From the NCBI GenBank assembly GCA_944548615.1, contig OX155963.1, forward strand, positions 31,523,985-31,587,984: DNA of 64,000 bases, read 5' to 3'. Position 1 is the stretch's first letter; the number at the start of each line of letters is the position of its first letter. This document shows positions 1-10,182 of this stretch, piece after piece. The notes under the pieces were generated by a model. The model did not search any database. It was not told the origin of the DNA and saw only the letters and a list, made by a program, of their open reading frames with translations. The DNA comes from Micropterix aruncella. Taxonomy: Eukaryota > Arthropoda > Insecta > Lepidoptera > Micropterigidae. Position numbers and translations under genes: made by a program.

Positions 1-192
1 TTCTTTGCTAAAACGCAAGATAAAGTATTCGATGAGTGGGAGACGACGGCTGTAGAGGAAATGGATGCTGCTGCAGAGCGTGAACGCCAGGCTGCCATCG
101 CTGAGGGAAGAGTCAAAGATCATATTTCATATTCATCATATTTTTTTATGTATATGCTTATGACATACTTATGTAAATTAGGATATTATTAA
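1..192 (+). pseudogene. Mutator-like transposase fragment (cut by window edge)
   Basis: Frame 1 is open from the first base to a TAA at 190-192. The first ~38 residues (FFAKTQDKVFDEWE, then EEMDAAAERERQAA, then EGRVKD) are acidic and helical and resemble, from memory, the stretch just before the catalytic core of insect Mutator-like transposase-domain proteins. After KDH the frame turns hydrophobic and low-complexity (YSSYFFMYMLM), so similarity stops abruptly where the family would continue into its first catalytic aspartate region. No convincing splice donor lies there, so truncation is more likely than an exon end. The start is outside the window. It could also be an exon of another acidic protein. 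Confidence 0.35.
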
Positions 193-639
193 AGATAATA
201 TTATAATTACGGTATCGCCGGTCGTTTTTTGGAGGTTTCCTATCCGGACTTAAACGCTCTCATTGATCAGTGATTTCGTGTGACTTCATATTGCTTAAAA
301 TCATCACAAATTAAGTGTAAGCGTTTAAGGCAATGGATACCGTTATTTCCTCCTCAATGAGTCATATTAACATAAAGAAAAACTGACTCTTTTGCTGTTA
401 TTTTACTGATCCTTCTACTGTCTTGTACATTGTGTTAACAGTCTTTTTCAAGTCTTTTTTGATGCCCGGGCTAGAAGATAATCTTTTGGCACTAATAGTC
501 ACCTTATGTGATATTTTTAACTCATAATATATCCATACTAGGAAGGTGCCCCTTAAAAACCGCTGTAATTCAAGTGCGACACTAATGGAGTGACTGTCCT
601 TTCGATGATCGTTAAACAAACAAAAAAGAGGCACGGTAA
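193..639. other. AT-rich spacer with a weak foldback
   Basis: No gene is recognised. Around 212-345 a segment near ACTTAAACGCT and a later AGCGTTTAAG form a loose inverted pair, with GGTATC/GATACC nearby, so a decayed MITE is possible. A minus-strand open frame at 398-634 has no recognisable product. Confidence 0.3.
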
Positions 640-1982
640 TTATTTATACATGATTTTGAGCAAAAACAATTAGAACCGTCAACTGTCTGTCAACTTGTCA
701 ACTATGTCAAAATTTTCTGTACGGAGTTCAACTACTCGTTCTTTACCCCTAAAAAATACCAATATGATTTCTGCTTAAATTATGAATCAAGTACCACGGA
801 TGAAAAAGCAAATATGAAGCCCCAGTATAAAAGTCACATAAAAAACAAAGAAATCAGCAGAAATATTAAACAATCCGACAAGGAAAGGGCAAAAACAGAT
901 AAAACTTTCTGCGCAGCTGTGTACGATTTACAACAAGTACTCCAATGCCCTAAATCAGAAGCGTCTCAGCTTTACTACAAGCGAAAGTACTCTGTCTACA
1001 ACTTCACGATATATGAGCTACCCAATAAGGCTACTGTTATATGTAGCATGAGTCTATCGCCCTGAGAGGATCATGCGAAGTCGGAAGCTGCGTGTTGTCC
1101 TTCATCCGACAAAAGGTGTCGGAAGGCGTGTCACAATTCACATTTTATTCGGATAACTGCGCTGGACAAAACCGGAACCGGATTATATACTGCCTGTATA
1201 TGTTCTGTGCATACTACAATCTCCAGCATCTGTCCCGGAGGCCTGTAGCAACCCAAACAGGCTGCTAACCTTCTGGGAAAGCCTGGGTTGGCTGGAGTAA
1301 CATAAATAAAACATGAGCCACGCACAGCGGCCCAATCAAGAGGCCAAGTGCGGGAAAAAGCCCAGATAAACTAAACTAAACTAAACTATGTTTTGTGCAG
1401 CAACAATGAACTGCAAGATACGTCATGTGTTTTTAGAAAAGGGACACACACAAAATGAGGGTGACTCAGTCCATAGCGTGATTGTAAAAGCAGCAAGGAA
1501 AATTCCAGTATTCACGCCTAGCCAATGGTACTCCATTGTTAGAACTGCCTGTAGAAAAAAGAATATATAAGTAAAGGAAATGGGAAATAAAGACATCTTT
1601 GACTTGAAAGATTTGTTAAAAAACACAATAAAAAACTGGGACAAAGATGAAAATGGATGTAAAGTATCCTGGAATAAAATAAAACAGCTGAAGATAAATC
1701 CAGAAAACCCAAACAAAATACAAATAAACTATGATCTGGAACATGTCTATAACGCTATCAAAGTTAACACAGTAGAACGTTGTCGGAGGCCGATCCAGAA
1801 ATTAACAGATGCGCAATTGAAGCAATTAAAAATGACGGCTTTACCGGGTATCAAAAGACAAACTAGCCGATTTGATGTATCTTTGCCGGGAAAAGATAAT
1901 TCCTGCTGAATATCATACATTCTATGAAGGACTACATACCACATCTCTGGAAGCGCATAACGAAACCGATGAAAGTGAATGA
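640..1982 (+). pseudogene. Relic of an insect multicopy gene with a DUF7869-like core
   Basis: Three frames joined by small lesions encode a protein family I recall as repeated in insect genomes (DUF7869-like, possibly of transposon origin; function unknown). Visible landmarks in order are EFNYSFFTPKK (about 725-755), QSDKERAKTDKTFCAA and SVYNFTIYELPNK (up to 1030), FYSDNCAGQNRNR (about 1147-1185), YCLYMFCA, GHTQNEGDSVHS (about 1441-1476), then IKNWDKDENG and a C-terminal LCREKIIPAEYH. Lesions seen: a frameshift near 1028, an in-frame TAG near 1046, a 176-bp insertion at 1212-1387, a TAA at 1568-1570 with the frame resuming unchanged, and a frameshift near 1880. The frame finally closes at 1980-1982. 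The SDN and GHTQ motifs resemble spaced acidic and histidine positions of a nuclease-like fold, but that is inference. It is clearly dead. Confidence 0.6.
1212..1387 (+). mobile_element. Small retroposon with (AAACT)n tail and 12-bp target duplication
   Basis: The insert is flanked by ATGTTCTGTGCA (1200-1211) and ATGTTTTGTGCA (1388-1399), a 12-bp duplication with one mismatch, and it splits the coding sequence of the relic gene exactly there. It ends in ATAAACTAAACTAAACTAAACT, a simple-repeat tail typical of a SINE or 5'-truncated LINE. No open frame. Whether it has a tRNA-like head cannot be told, as the 5' end is likely truncated. Confidence 0.7.
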
Positions 1983-2931
1983 AAAAAATACTATTTAGGC
2001 TTTTATCTTTATTAGTAAATGTTTTATATATCATTTAAATACAGAATATTATTTAAGAATTCGAATGTGTAATATTTTTAACAATATTATTTTTTATATT
2101 GCATTTTTTTAATAATTTATCATAATTCGATATTATCCTAACTGAGAAATCAACAAAAAAATATTTTCAATAGATAAATTTTCTATAAGCAGAATGAATG
2201 ATGAGGTAGGATAGCTGTTATTTGAAAATTTCATCTAAAATCATTTCTATTTCTGTGCAGAACAACAGATAAGATAGTACTGATATCAGTTATAATAAAT
2301 CAGAATTATCCTAACTACCCAAAATGCTATTTAAAATAAACATTTTGCATATTAAATTTCATAAAAATAAAGCTTTTAATAAACTATTCAAACTATAAAA
2401 AAATCAACTCTTAAGAATTATTCATATTAAAGATAAAAAGAAAATAGAAGAATAGAGAAGGAGAATAAAGTTTAAAAGTGCTCTCCTGACAAATTTGAAT
2501 AAATCGAGTTAGGCTAGTTCTGCAATTATGGGACGAATATATGTATGTGCATAAGGTCCTATCTATGCGTTTTATAAATGATGATGTTTCCCGAGCTCCC
2601 AGGCGCCGGCCTGCGGCGTGCTGCGGCCGCGCAGCGATTGCCCGTTGCGCGCAGTAGCATTCCAAACGGACAAAAATTGTACTATTTTGTGATGTTTCTG
2701 ATTATTTATTGCGGTCAGGCCGCGTCTTAAGGGTTAAGCGCGATACACATTTCTCGCTATATTCTAAAATACGGGGATAGTGATTCTCGCCACCTAATAT
2801 GTCCACCTCTGTACCTAATATAAAAATCTGTAGCGCATAATGCATGCAAAGCGCTACAGATTTTGTTGGTTTGTTTGTTTGTATGTTTCTACTCTTTAAT
2901 GTGAAATTTCACAATGGGTAGCTTTATTATC
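1983..2931. other. AT-rich spacer with one GC-rich island
   Basis: Mostly AT-rich with no gene. A short island at about 2588-2665 is strikingly GC-rich (contains GCGGCCGC and several GCGC) and stands out from its surroundings; it has no recognised feature. A hairpin GTAGCGC...GCGCTAC lies at 2831-2863. Confidence 0.4.
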
Positions 2932-3130
2932 ATACGACAATCTCTTAAAAAATACTGTACTATGACGTGTTTAATGTGTATGTGTGCATAACATGTGTGT
3001 AAGTGTCACTTGTTATTGTATTGATCGAAAGAAATGAAATGAAATTCCGTAAATTTTATCCCAACGGAACTTGTTGACCCAGCCGGGAATCGAACTCGAG
3101 ACCTCACAATGTAAGGTTTTTAATGTAACG
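2932..3130 (-). repeat. tRNA-like SINE, copy 1
   Basis: Matches 3552-3776 along its length (TTATTATCATAC, ACAATCTCTTA, ACTATGACGTGTTT, GTGTGTAAGTG). Read on the minus strand, 3083-3100 gives GAGTTCGATTCCCGG, close to the RNA polymerase III B box GGTTCGANNCC, which suggests a tRNA-derived head at the right end and a minus-strand SINE. The copy is diverged. Confidence 0.5.
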
Positions 3131-3287
3131 ACTTTAATGTAACGGCTATTTTAGCGGGCCTTGTAGCACAATCACTAAAGGGCATATGTCAAATCATTTT
3201 TGTTTAAATAACTTGAATGTAGTAGCTTAGAAAAACGCTACTATTTGAAACTATTTTGAATGTTATCCCGATGGGCGGGTTTATTAG

Positions 3288-3550
3288 CATTATAAATAGG
3301 ATAGAAAACGAATTTACCGCGTGAAATTTGTAGCACCCGACGTTTCGGTGATGTTGCAGCCGCCGTTGTACAGGGTAGACTAAAGAGCTGTCAATCCGTT
3401 GTTTTGCGGGTAGGCCGCATACCGCTTCCGCCACTGCGTAGGTTATAACGGTGGTGGGGGGCCGGGCTCGGGCCGGAAGCGGTATGCGTAGTTATTTTAT
3501 AACTTTTTAATATGCATATTTATAATGTCAAACAACCGCGATAGTCTTCA
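3288..3550. repeat. Penelope-type terminal repeat fragment
   Basis: Contains GGATAGAAAACGAATTTACC, then CACCCGACGTTTCGGTGA, and ends with GTCAAACAACCGCGATAG. The same blocks recur near 53280-53425 and as a full palindrome at 56895-57072. The GTTTCG-with-CGGGTG signature is what I associate with the ends of insect Penelope-like retroelements. A separate hairpin pairs CGCATACCGCTTCCG (3416-3430) with CGGAAGCGGTATGCG (about 3473-3488). Confidence 0.45.
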
Positions 3551-3551
3551 G

Positions 3552-3776
3552 GTTTATTATCATACTACAATCTCTTACAACCAATCCTACTATGACGTGT
3601 TTTATATGTATGCGTGCGTGTAACACGTGTGTAAGTGTGTGTCATGTTATTGCATTGGATCGACAGAATTGAACTGCAATTCCGTTAATTTTGTCTCCAC
3701 GTAAAATGGTGACCAAACCGGGAATAGAACCCGGGACCTTACAATGTAAGGTCCTTACAGTGTGGCGACCTGCCAC
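3552..3776 (-). repeat. tRNA-like SINE, copy 2
   Basis: Second copy of the 2932-3130 repeat in the same orientation. The minus strand at 3719-3736 reads GTCCCGGGTTCTATTCCCGG, a good B-box match, and the adjoining CCTTACATTGTAAGG is an exact short palindrome where a tRNA anticodon region would sit. Confidence 0.5.
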
Positions 3777-3779
3777 GGA

Positions 3780-3937
3780 AGCCAACTTTGTGCAACAAGT
3801 TCCATCGATGAGTAAGTCTATAAATGCAGAGGTTGCATTTCCTCGATTGATTAAGAATAACTCTAAGACCTGGTGGCACATCAGGATGATACTCGCGGCA
3901 TACTATTGTGCTGCAGCACACGGATTGAAAACCACTG
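3780..3937 (-). mobile_element. Single end of a hAT-type element
   Basis: Read on the minus strand the segment begins CAGTGGTTTTCAATCCGTGT and continues with GTGCTGCAGCACA and GATGTGCCACCAGG, the usual look of a hAT terminus in insects (CAGTGGTTCTCAA, then GTGCC-rich DNA). I could not find the partner end, so it is probably a truncated or rearranged copy. Confidence 0.4.
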
Positions 3938-3941
3938 CTCT

Positions 3942-4558
3942 AGACGTATTCAACTCAAAAATACCATTTGGCTCTTTGTCCTAAAGTTTTCCGAACCCCG
4001 GCCTAGATGGTAGCGAAAATTCTCAATCAAGATCTATGAGATGGAATGATCGCCGAGGGTTCCGTGTCTTGCAGATTTGCTAACTTCTCAAAGACCATGG
4101 CATTCAAAGAGTTCATTTTATTCCATGAAACACCGTACGCAATATCTACAAGAAATTGGCCACCATAGCCGGCATTATACTGTGCCTTAGCCCTAATAAA
4201 AGTCACAAATACAAAAGTGTAACACCGAAAGTGAGGCTTAGTAAATACCAGCCTTCATATCTTAGCCTCAAAATGTACAATTTGTTACACCCGTCATATA
4301 AAATGAAAGAGATTAAAAATTTAAAAAATGCGTGAAAAGGAATCTTGCCAAACATGCCCTTTATATGAAGTGACTGACTGAAAAGTTGGCAATAAGATTC
4401 GCATAAATTGTAATGTTAATTTTTTATTACGATTTTTTTTACAACTATTAAACATTAGTAATTAGGATGGCGCTTATACCTTACATTAGTAGATAATTGT
4501 GTGGTCTAATTTCAAACTCCGTTAGATTTTATGAAACATGAATCCAATTTTATGAAAC
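3942..4558. other. Unassigned spacer
   Basis: No gene or repeat with a partner elsewhere in the window is recognised. Moderately AT-rich. Confidence 0.3.
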
Positions 4559-5005
4559 ATGGACAAAGGAAATAAAACCATAGGCACATTCCTCGACATG
4601 TCTAAAGCTTTTGATACGGTCTCGTACGACATTCTGTGCCAAATACTAGTTAACTTTGGCATCCACGGCAGAGAAAACAAGTGGTTCCGATGCTACCTTA
4701 AAGATAGACCTCAAGTAACCAATATTAATAACCATAAGATGATCGTACCCCAGGTTAGTGTCCTGGGACTCTTCTTGTTCCTAATTTATATGAAAGATTT
4801 GTGTGATTTATCCCTGAATAATAACGGGAATATATTTTCTTTCTACGATGATACTGTTATACTTGTTGAGCCCGACTCTTGGAAGGAAGCAATAGGAAAA
4901 GCTCAAAATAGCTTGATTATTAACAAAAACTGGCTGGATCCCCGCATTCTGACAACGCTTTCGGAATTCGTTCTCCTTTCTTTTTTCCCAATAACCAAAA
5001 CCTAA
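4559..5005 (+). pseudogene. Non-LTR retrotransposon reverse transcriptase fragment (Jockey/CR1-like)
   Basis: A 148-codon frame covers the centre of a reverse transcriptase. FLDMSKAFDTVSYDIL (near residues 12-27) is the palm motif with its first catalytic aspartate; VPQVSVLGLFLFLIYMKDL corresponds to the usual PQGSVLGPLLFLIYINDL with the glycine and proline changed; FYDDTVIL is a variant of the catalytic FADDT box. Fingers, thumb, endonuclease and ORF1 are missing. The Q-to-V and F-to-Y changes and the flanks show an old, truncated copy. Function before decay was copying element RNA into the genome. Confidence 0.75.
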
Positions 5006-5120
5006 AAATGCATACTTAAATAAGCAAAATTGAATCCAAATGCAAATGTCATTCGATCCAAAATGTGGATTCTGTCAAATATTTGTGTCAAATGTCTATG
5101 TATGTATGTAAATATGTATA

Positions 5121-5676
5121 AAAAAATCGGTTGTGTCACCCCAAGACTTTCCTGACTAGTAGGTATCCGGGGAGGTGCGAAAAAACAGCGACATTTTTTA
5201 CTCTAGTACCCCAAATTTGTATGGCAGGTACCCCAAACGTTGGTCGTAAGTACCCCAAAAACTAATAGGTTCTTCCGATGGTTAACAGAAGCTTCTATGC
5301 CAAATTTTAACTTAGACAGATTAAGCGTCTGGGCGCTATCGCGGAAACAATTTTTTCGCCGGGAACCCCAAATTTGTATGGGAGGTACCACAACCGTAGG
5401 GCGTAGGGACTCCAAAAACTAATGGGTTCCTCCGACGGTTAACAGAAGCTTATATACCAAATTTCAGCTCAATCCGATTAAGCGTCTGGGCGCTATCGTG
5501 GAAGAATACATACATACAGACATACAGACATACAGACATACAGACAGACAGAGATCGGTCTGGAAATAGTCTCAATCGTCTCAGGGAGTCTCAAAATATA
5601 TATTCCCATCTTCATCTCAAAATTTTTTTTTAGCGCGATCACAATACTTTCCTTTCCGATAGGTCGTCAGGAAAGT
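5121..5676 (+). repeat. GGAAAGT-family repeat, copy A
   Basis: Runs from TCGGTTGTGTCACCCCAAG to CGTCAGGAAAGT. ACTTTCCTGACTAG near the left and GTCAGGAAAGT at the right form a short inverted pair. It holds two tandem ~158-bp segments (landmarks AAATTTGTATGG at 5212 and 5370; GGGCGCTATCG near 5330 and 5488) and an ACATACAG microsatellite at about 5509-5545. A nearly identical inverse copy lies at 28467-29010, and divergent relatives at 33478, 36740, 38279, 56322 and 61945. No coding capacity. Confidence 0.7.
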
Positions 5677-6175
5677 AAAAAATATATTAATAAACGTATG
5701 CGTGTATTTGAAAATTTGCTATGTGTATTTGAAAATTTGCTAGAAGGCAATTATTGTTATTGAGTAAAATTCTTTGCAAATAATGTGTTCGACTGAATTT
5801 TACACTGTATGTGTAAGTATTATACAAGTGTGAATGTTTACATTTTGTTTTCATATAACCAAACGTTATATCAATCAGCTCGTGAAAAAGCAATATCCTT
5901 AGTATAATATCAACATCCCTAAATACAGACGTGTTTGCTTAGTTAGGTATGAGATGAGCCGATGGTTATGGTTTAAATTTGTTTCTCCTGCACGTATTAT
6001 TATAATGTTATTTTATTTATTTGTTAATATATCAAAATATGTATGTATATACATACCTATACAAACATATAATATGTCAAACTCAAACATTTATTTATAT
6101 ATTTACATTTTACTTTAGATACACACACAATATATATTATATGCTATAATTTCAAATTTAATTTTAGGCTATATT
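5677..6175. other. AT-rich spacer
   Basis: No gene seen. A 23-bp segment around GTGTATTTGAAAATTTGCTA is duplicated in tandem at about 5700-5745. Confidence 0.3.
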
Positions 6176-6312
6176 TTGTTGCCTACTCTTCTTTTCACAC
6201 CAGCATGTTGGTTGACTGGAAGATATTGCTGTAGTGTAGCAATAAGTCCGCCATTGTACCTTATTTTATTGTGCAATAAAGAGATTTTCATTTCATTCAT
6301 TTCATTTCAATG
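6176..6312 (+). mobile_element. 3' end of a lepidopteran-type LINE
   Basis: TTGGTTGACTGGAAGATATT, then GTGTAGCAATAAGTCCGCC and TTGTGCAATAAAGAG, matches the 3' terminal coding end plus UTR of a common lepidopteran non-LTR element as I recall it. It is followed by a TTTCATTTCATTCATTTCA tail. Only the 3' end is present. Confidence 0.4.
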
Positions 6313-6748
6313 TTTTTTTAAATGAGCTGCTTCTGGAAATTATATTGTATATAATTAATAAATAAATAGTATTTTATAACCTCTGATTAGTTAACTCAAA
6401 TATTGCGTCATATCATATTGTAGTGCACAGAAACATTTTTCTTACATTGCTCCTCGAATTTACAACAAAATGAATAGTATTTTTTCTGCAGGACTGGGAT
6501 TTAAGACTAATCACGGAGTAAAGCAAAATCTAACTCAGTCACTTTTAACTATGGGTCGACAGGAAACGGAGACAATATTAACATATACATTAAAATAACT
6601 CAGTAATTTTCAAATCTTTATAGTATTAGTTAATATATATCTATAAGTATATATGTATGTATATTTATAAATATTTATATGTGTATTTGATTGTTGATGT
6701 ATATATTTATTTAATTTTTATATTGTTACCTATTATTATATGTATACA
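6313..6748. other. AT-rich spacer with TATATG-type simple sequence
   Basis: No gene. 6630-6745 is dominated by TATATGTATGTATA-like low-complexity DNA. Confidence 0.35.
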
Positions 6749-7461
6749 TCTACTTATATATATATAAAACAAATATATATATAAAACAAAGTCGGGTTTG
6801 TTCGAACACTTATAACTCGGGAACGGCTGGACCGATTTTCATGGTTTTTTATTTGTTGTATAAGTCTCCGTCCCGAATAGCAGAATAACTATTAAAAACA
6901 AAAATTGGAAAGTTGGCGAAAAATTAAAATAAAAGAAAAATATTTTCCCATACAAAATGTAAATCCGTGTTTATCTCATGGTCAGTTGTACGTGGCATGT
7001 TCACGTGTCGACAAATCATTCGCTTTATTTGTTCTTGCGCCTGATAAAAAAAAACATTGAAAATTTAACGAAAAAATAAAATAAAAGAAAAAACATATCC
7101 CATACAAATGTTTCGTAACTGTCAAACATTTAATAGTCATCCCGTCGATACGGTAAACTCTCCCCTCAAATTAAAGAAAGCATTAAAATAAAGGTTTTGA
7201 ATCGACAAGATATATCCACAATATTCGGACGACAATTATTACATAGTTTAATTCAATCATGTCATGCTGACACGCGATTGATATATTTATTTTTTTTACT
7301 TTTATATTTCTTTTTGTGTTATTATCTCAATAAATCATTGAACTTAATATTTATTTTGTATTCATTGTATTACTTCCATAAAATCATTAATTAAGTTTAG
7401 CTAATCTCTAACACGACATTCGTTGGCCGTTAGACGGTACAAAGTTCGCCTGGTCAGCTAG
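6749..7461 (+). mobile_element. Helitron, internally deleted, with helicase C-terminal relic
   Basis: The left end is AT-rich, then ATAAAACAAAGTCGG and CGGCTGGACCGATTTTCATG. The right end is GGTCAGCTAG, the CTAG 3' terminus expected of a Helitron. Inside, about 6965-7052 translates to PCFSHGQLYVACSRVGK-like residues (motif VI of the Pif1-type helicase of the RepHel protein), then VLAPDKK. The Rep nuclease and most of the helicase are absent, so this is non-autonomous. A minus-strand sister copy is at 20563-21133 with the same deletion and very similar ends. Confidence 0.75.
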
Positions 7462-7554
7462 TATAATATATTTTAGTCATTGCATACAATTATTCATTAC
7501 ATAAAATGATAAGCAATTGATACCTCATAAGTAAACTCCCAACACATACAAATA

Positions 7555-7672
7555 TGATATATTAAGCCTACCTTAGTACAGGCGAGGCCTAGTTAGGATG
7601 GTTTTGTAATTGCAATAAATGTACCTTTATAAATTTAATCAAGAAATTTGAATTTGAATTTGAGTTGATAGT
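7555..7672 (+). mobile_element. LINE 3' end with AATTTG tail
   Basis: GCGAGGCCTAGTTAGG, then a TGCAATAAATGTACC polyadenylation-like segment, ends in AATTTGAATTTGAATTTGAG. Short direct simple-repeat tails of this kind mark non-LTR 3' ends. Nothing upstream is recognisable. Confidence 0.35.
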
Positions 7673-8648
7673 ATTGTTCTATTTTAGCATGACTATAAGC
7701 TTCTATTTGAGATTATAATAAATGATGACGATGATCTAGAATATAAAATCGAAGAATACAGAATTGCTAAAACTTCTAAAATTAAAGAACACAATGTACG
7801 ATTTTGTTATAGAAAATTTCCACCCCCGCCAAATTGCCTCCCAGGGTGGAATACCTCGGCCTTTATACGGCACTTGCACAGTACACCAAGTATACTGGTA
7901 TACTATGTATACTTGTATACCAGGTATACTGGTATACCAGGTATACTGGTACTCTGTGGTACTGGTAAAAAACAGCTGATCGCACACAATATTTCTACTA
8001 GAAAGCATCAGGTGACGAGTGAAAACATGCAAATAATTAGAATTTTATTTAAAAGTGTGAGAAGCTAACGACAATAATATTTATATATGAAGGATTACGG
8101 GAAAAGCGACTAAAGACATTTTTTGTGAAAATTAAATACAGATGCCACCTTGTGGCTTATTCCCAAACGAATTGAAGCATGAATCTATTTTCGAAAGAAT
8201 GATCATAACCTGCCCTTAAATGAAGACAGAAGAAAACGTGTGACGGGAAATAATCATCAAGGTCTATGTGGCGACGGTGAAACCTTGATCATTCTTTCCT
8301 GTCATGTCCAGAGGTGAGATACCTAGATGACCGATGACGCTGAGAAGAAACTGCGATGGGAAAATACTGATCAAGGCCAATGACTTTCCACGTTTTCACA
8401 TTTTTCTGAAGTGAGGTAAATTGTTTTTTTTAAAAACTCAAATATTCGTATAATGATAATATTCTTTTATTATTGTTTGGTTTTTTTCTGATGAGTAATT
8501 TTAGTAAAATTTTTTTTTTTTTAGAAACTCAATATATATTTTTTTATCACCCTTGCTTAAAATGTCTCTTTTAAGTAAGTACATTTTAAGTATGGAATGG
8601 AAAGTTGTCATTTGTCGTTTTCCTCGTAACACACAGGTGAGCGGTGAC
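7673..8648. other. Spacer, no gene recognised
   Basis: Apart from the palindromic minisatellite at 7885-7955 nothing is identified. Open frames here are short and unconvincing. Confidence 0.3.
7885..7955. repeat. Palindromic GTATAC minisatellite
   Basis: GTATACTGGTATAC, TTGTATACCAGGTATAC, TGGTATACCAGGTATAC: repeated alternation of GTATAC with CTGG and CCAG, so the tract is both tandem and self-complementary. Confidence 0.7.
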
Positions 8649-9090
8649 ACAGGTGAGCTTTCAATTAGTGCCATCCTAATTAAAAACTCACGCACTCATG
8701 CACTCCCATTAACGCACTTTTAGAAGTGCGCGAATCAATTCGAACAAATAGGCAACTTCTGTTATTAAAAAAAAAAAAACAAACAAAAGTTATTTTTTTT
8801 TTAAACTTTGAAAACTTTGACATAATAAAAGTTTACAATGAGTTAAGCGCGCTGCGCTATCTAGCAATAGATACACTATCGCGAATAATCAATATTTATT
8901 TGTGTACCGCTAGATGACGCAATGCGCTCTACTCCTTTTATACTATCTTTCAAAACATTACAAGTTTCAAATAAAAAAAAATGAGAAGTTTTTTTGAGAA
9001 GCATTTATTTTTTATTTTTATTAAAAGTTCCTTATTTGCACGTACTAATTCACTCACTTCAAGGATGTCTATAAATAAAAACTCATCTGT
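8649..9090. mobile_element. ACAGGTGAG MITE, copy 1
   Basis: Left end ACAGGTGAGCTTTCAATTAG with GCCATCC; the right end read in reverse gives CAGATGAGTTTTTATTTATA, then GACATCCTTGAAGTGAGTG. These long inverted ends match the MITEs at 60894-61865 and 62215-62573. The centre contains AAGCGCGCTGCGC and CGAATAATCAATATT as in the other copies. No coding capacity; mobilising transposase unknown. Confidence 0.6.
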
Positions 9091-9262
9091 ATATAGTTAA
9101 GAAAGTAAGTCTGTTTATACAGCAACCTAGTGAATATAATAACATTACAACATACAAAAAATCTTGTTAGTATAGGAACTGGAAAGGCACTAATTACCCT
9201 TAGTAGAGAACTGTGTCACCTTTGTAATCGTTATTCTTATAAATACCGATGTTAAAAAAAAA

Positions 9263-9862
9263 TAAAATACGTGTGGCACTCGGGGACTGCCGCGGTAAAG
9301 ATATTGCATAGCATTTTTTAACAACTTATGCAATTATAATTATTTATTTATTTTATATATGCAGTATGAAGATTTTTTTGTGATATCAGATAACTGCGCT
9401 CTATCGGAAAACGTTGAAATTATTCCGAATCGATTCGGAATAATTTAAACGTCTTCCGATAGAGCGCACGAATTTTATTCGATAAAGCAAAAAAATGGAT
9501 ATTATTCTTTGACTATTCGAAAACAATCGTAGACGAAAAGATAGATAATTAAATTATCTTTAAAATGGTGCAGGTTTCATAATAATACGCCAGATAGTAT
9601 TTGCGTAGTAGTCGTTTTTGTGTTCGGTTAGACCTAATTGCACAAATTAATTACACTATGTAATATAAACAAAATCTAAAATATTCAAAGCTAAGAATAT
9701 TAGGAAAATGTTCTTGTTTAACATATATTTTTTTCGAATCGTAAGCAGTACTCCTTTAGACGTAATTATCAGTTTAAAATAATTAATTTTCGTTAAGAAA
9801 TTTCTTCATTCGGTCGCGGCGCTGGCCTAGGCCCGCGATAAAAGCTATGCAATAGCTTAAAA
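9263..9862 (+). mobile_element. Hairpin-family element, copy 1
   Basis: Starts ATACGTGTGGCACTCGGGG, ends AAGCTATGCAATAGCTT plus A-run. Both ends carry the imperfect palindrome GCTATTGCATAGC. A central inverted repeat pairs GCGCTCTATCGGAAAACGTT with its complement at about 9447-9468 through ATTATTCCGAATC. Copies at 35788-36393 and 62574-63170 share the whole length in the same orientation. No open frame. Confidence 0.7.
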
Positions 9863-9865
9863 ACT

Positions 9866-10182
9866 GTGATAACTGCGCTCTATCGGAAAACGTTGAAATT
9901 ATTCCGAATCGATTCGGAATAATTTCGAGTAGTCGTTTTTGTGTTCGGTTTGACCTAATTTCACAAATGAATTACACTATGAAATATAAACAAAATCTAA
10001 AATATTCAAAGCTAAGAATATTAGGAAAATGTTCTTGTTTAACATATATTTTTTTCGAATCGTAAGCAGTACTCGTTTAGACGTAATTATCAGTTTAAAA
10101 TAATTAATTTTCGTTAAGAAATTTCTTCATTCGGTCGCCGCGCTGGCCTAGCCGCGATAAAAGCTATGCAATAGCTTAAAAA
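9866..10182 (+). mobile_element. Hairpin-family element, partial tandem copy
   Basis: Directly follows copy 1. It begins at GATAACTGCGCTCTATCGG, skips from inside the right hairpin arm to GAGTAGTCGTTTTTGTG, then repeats the rest of the element to the terminal AAGCTATGCAATAGCTT. So two elements lie head to tail, the second lacking its left end and part of its centre. Confidence 0.7.

Noticed and set aside
3719..3776. Possible tRNA gene
   Set aside because: B-box-like match only, in a dispersed repeat; no complete cloverleaf or terminator.
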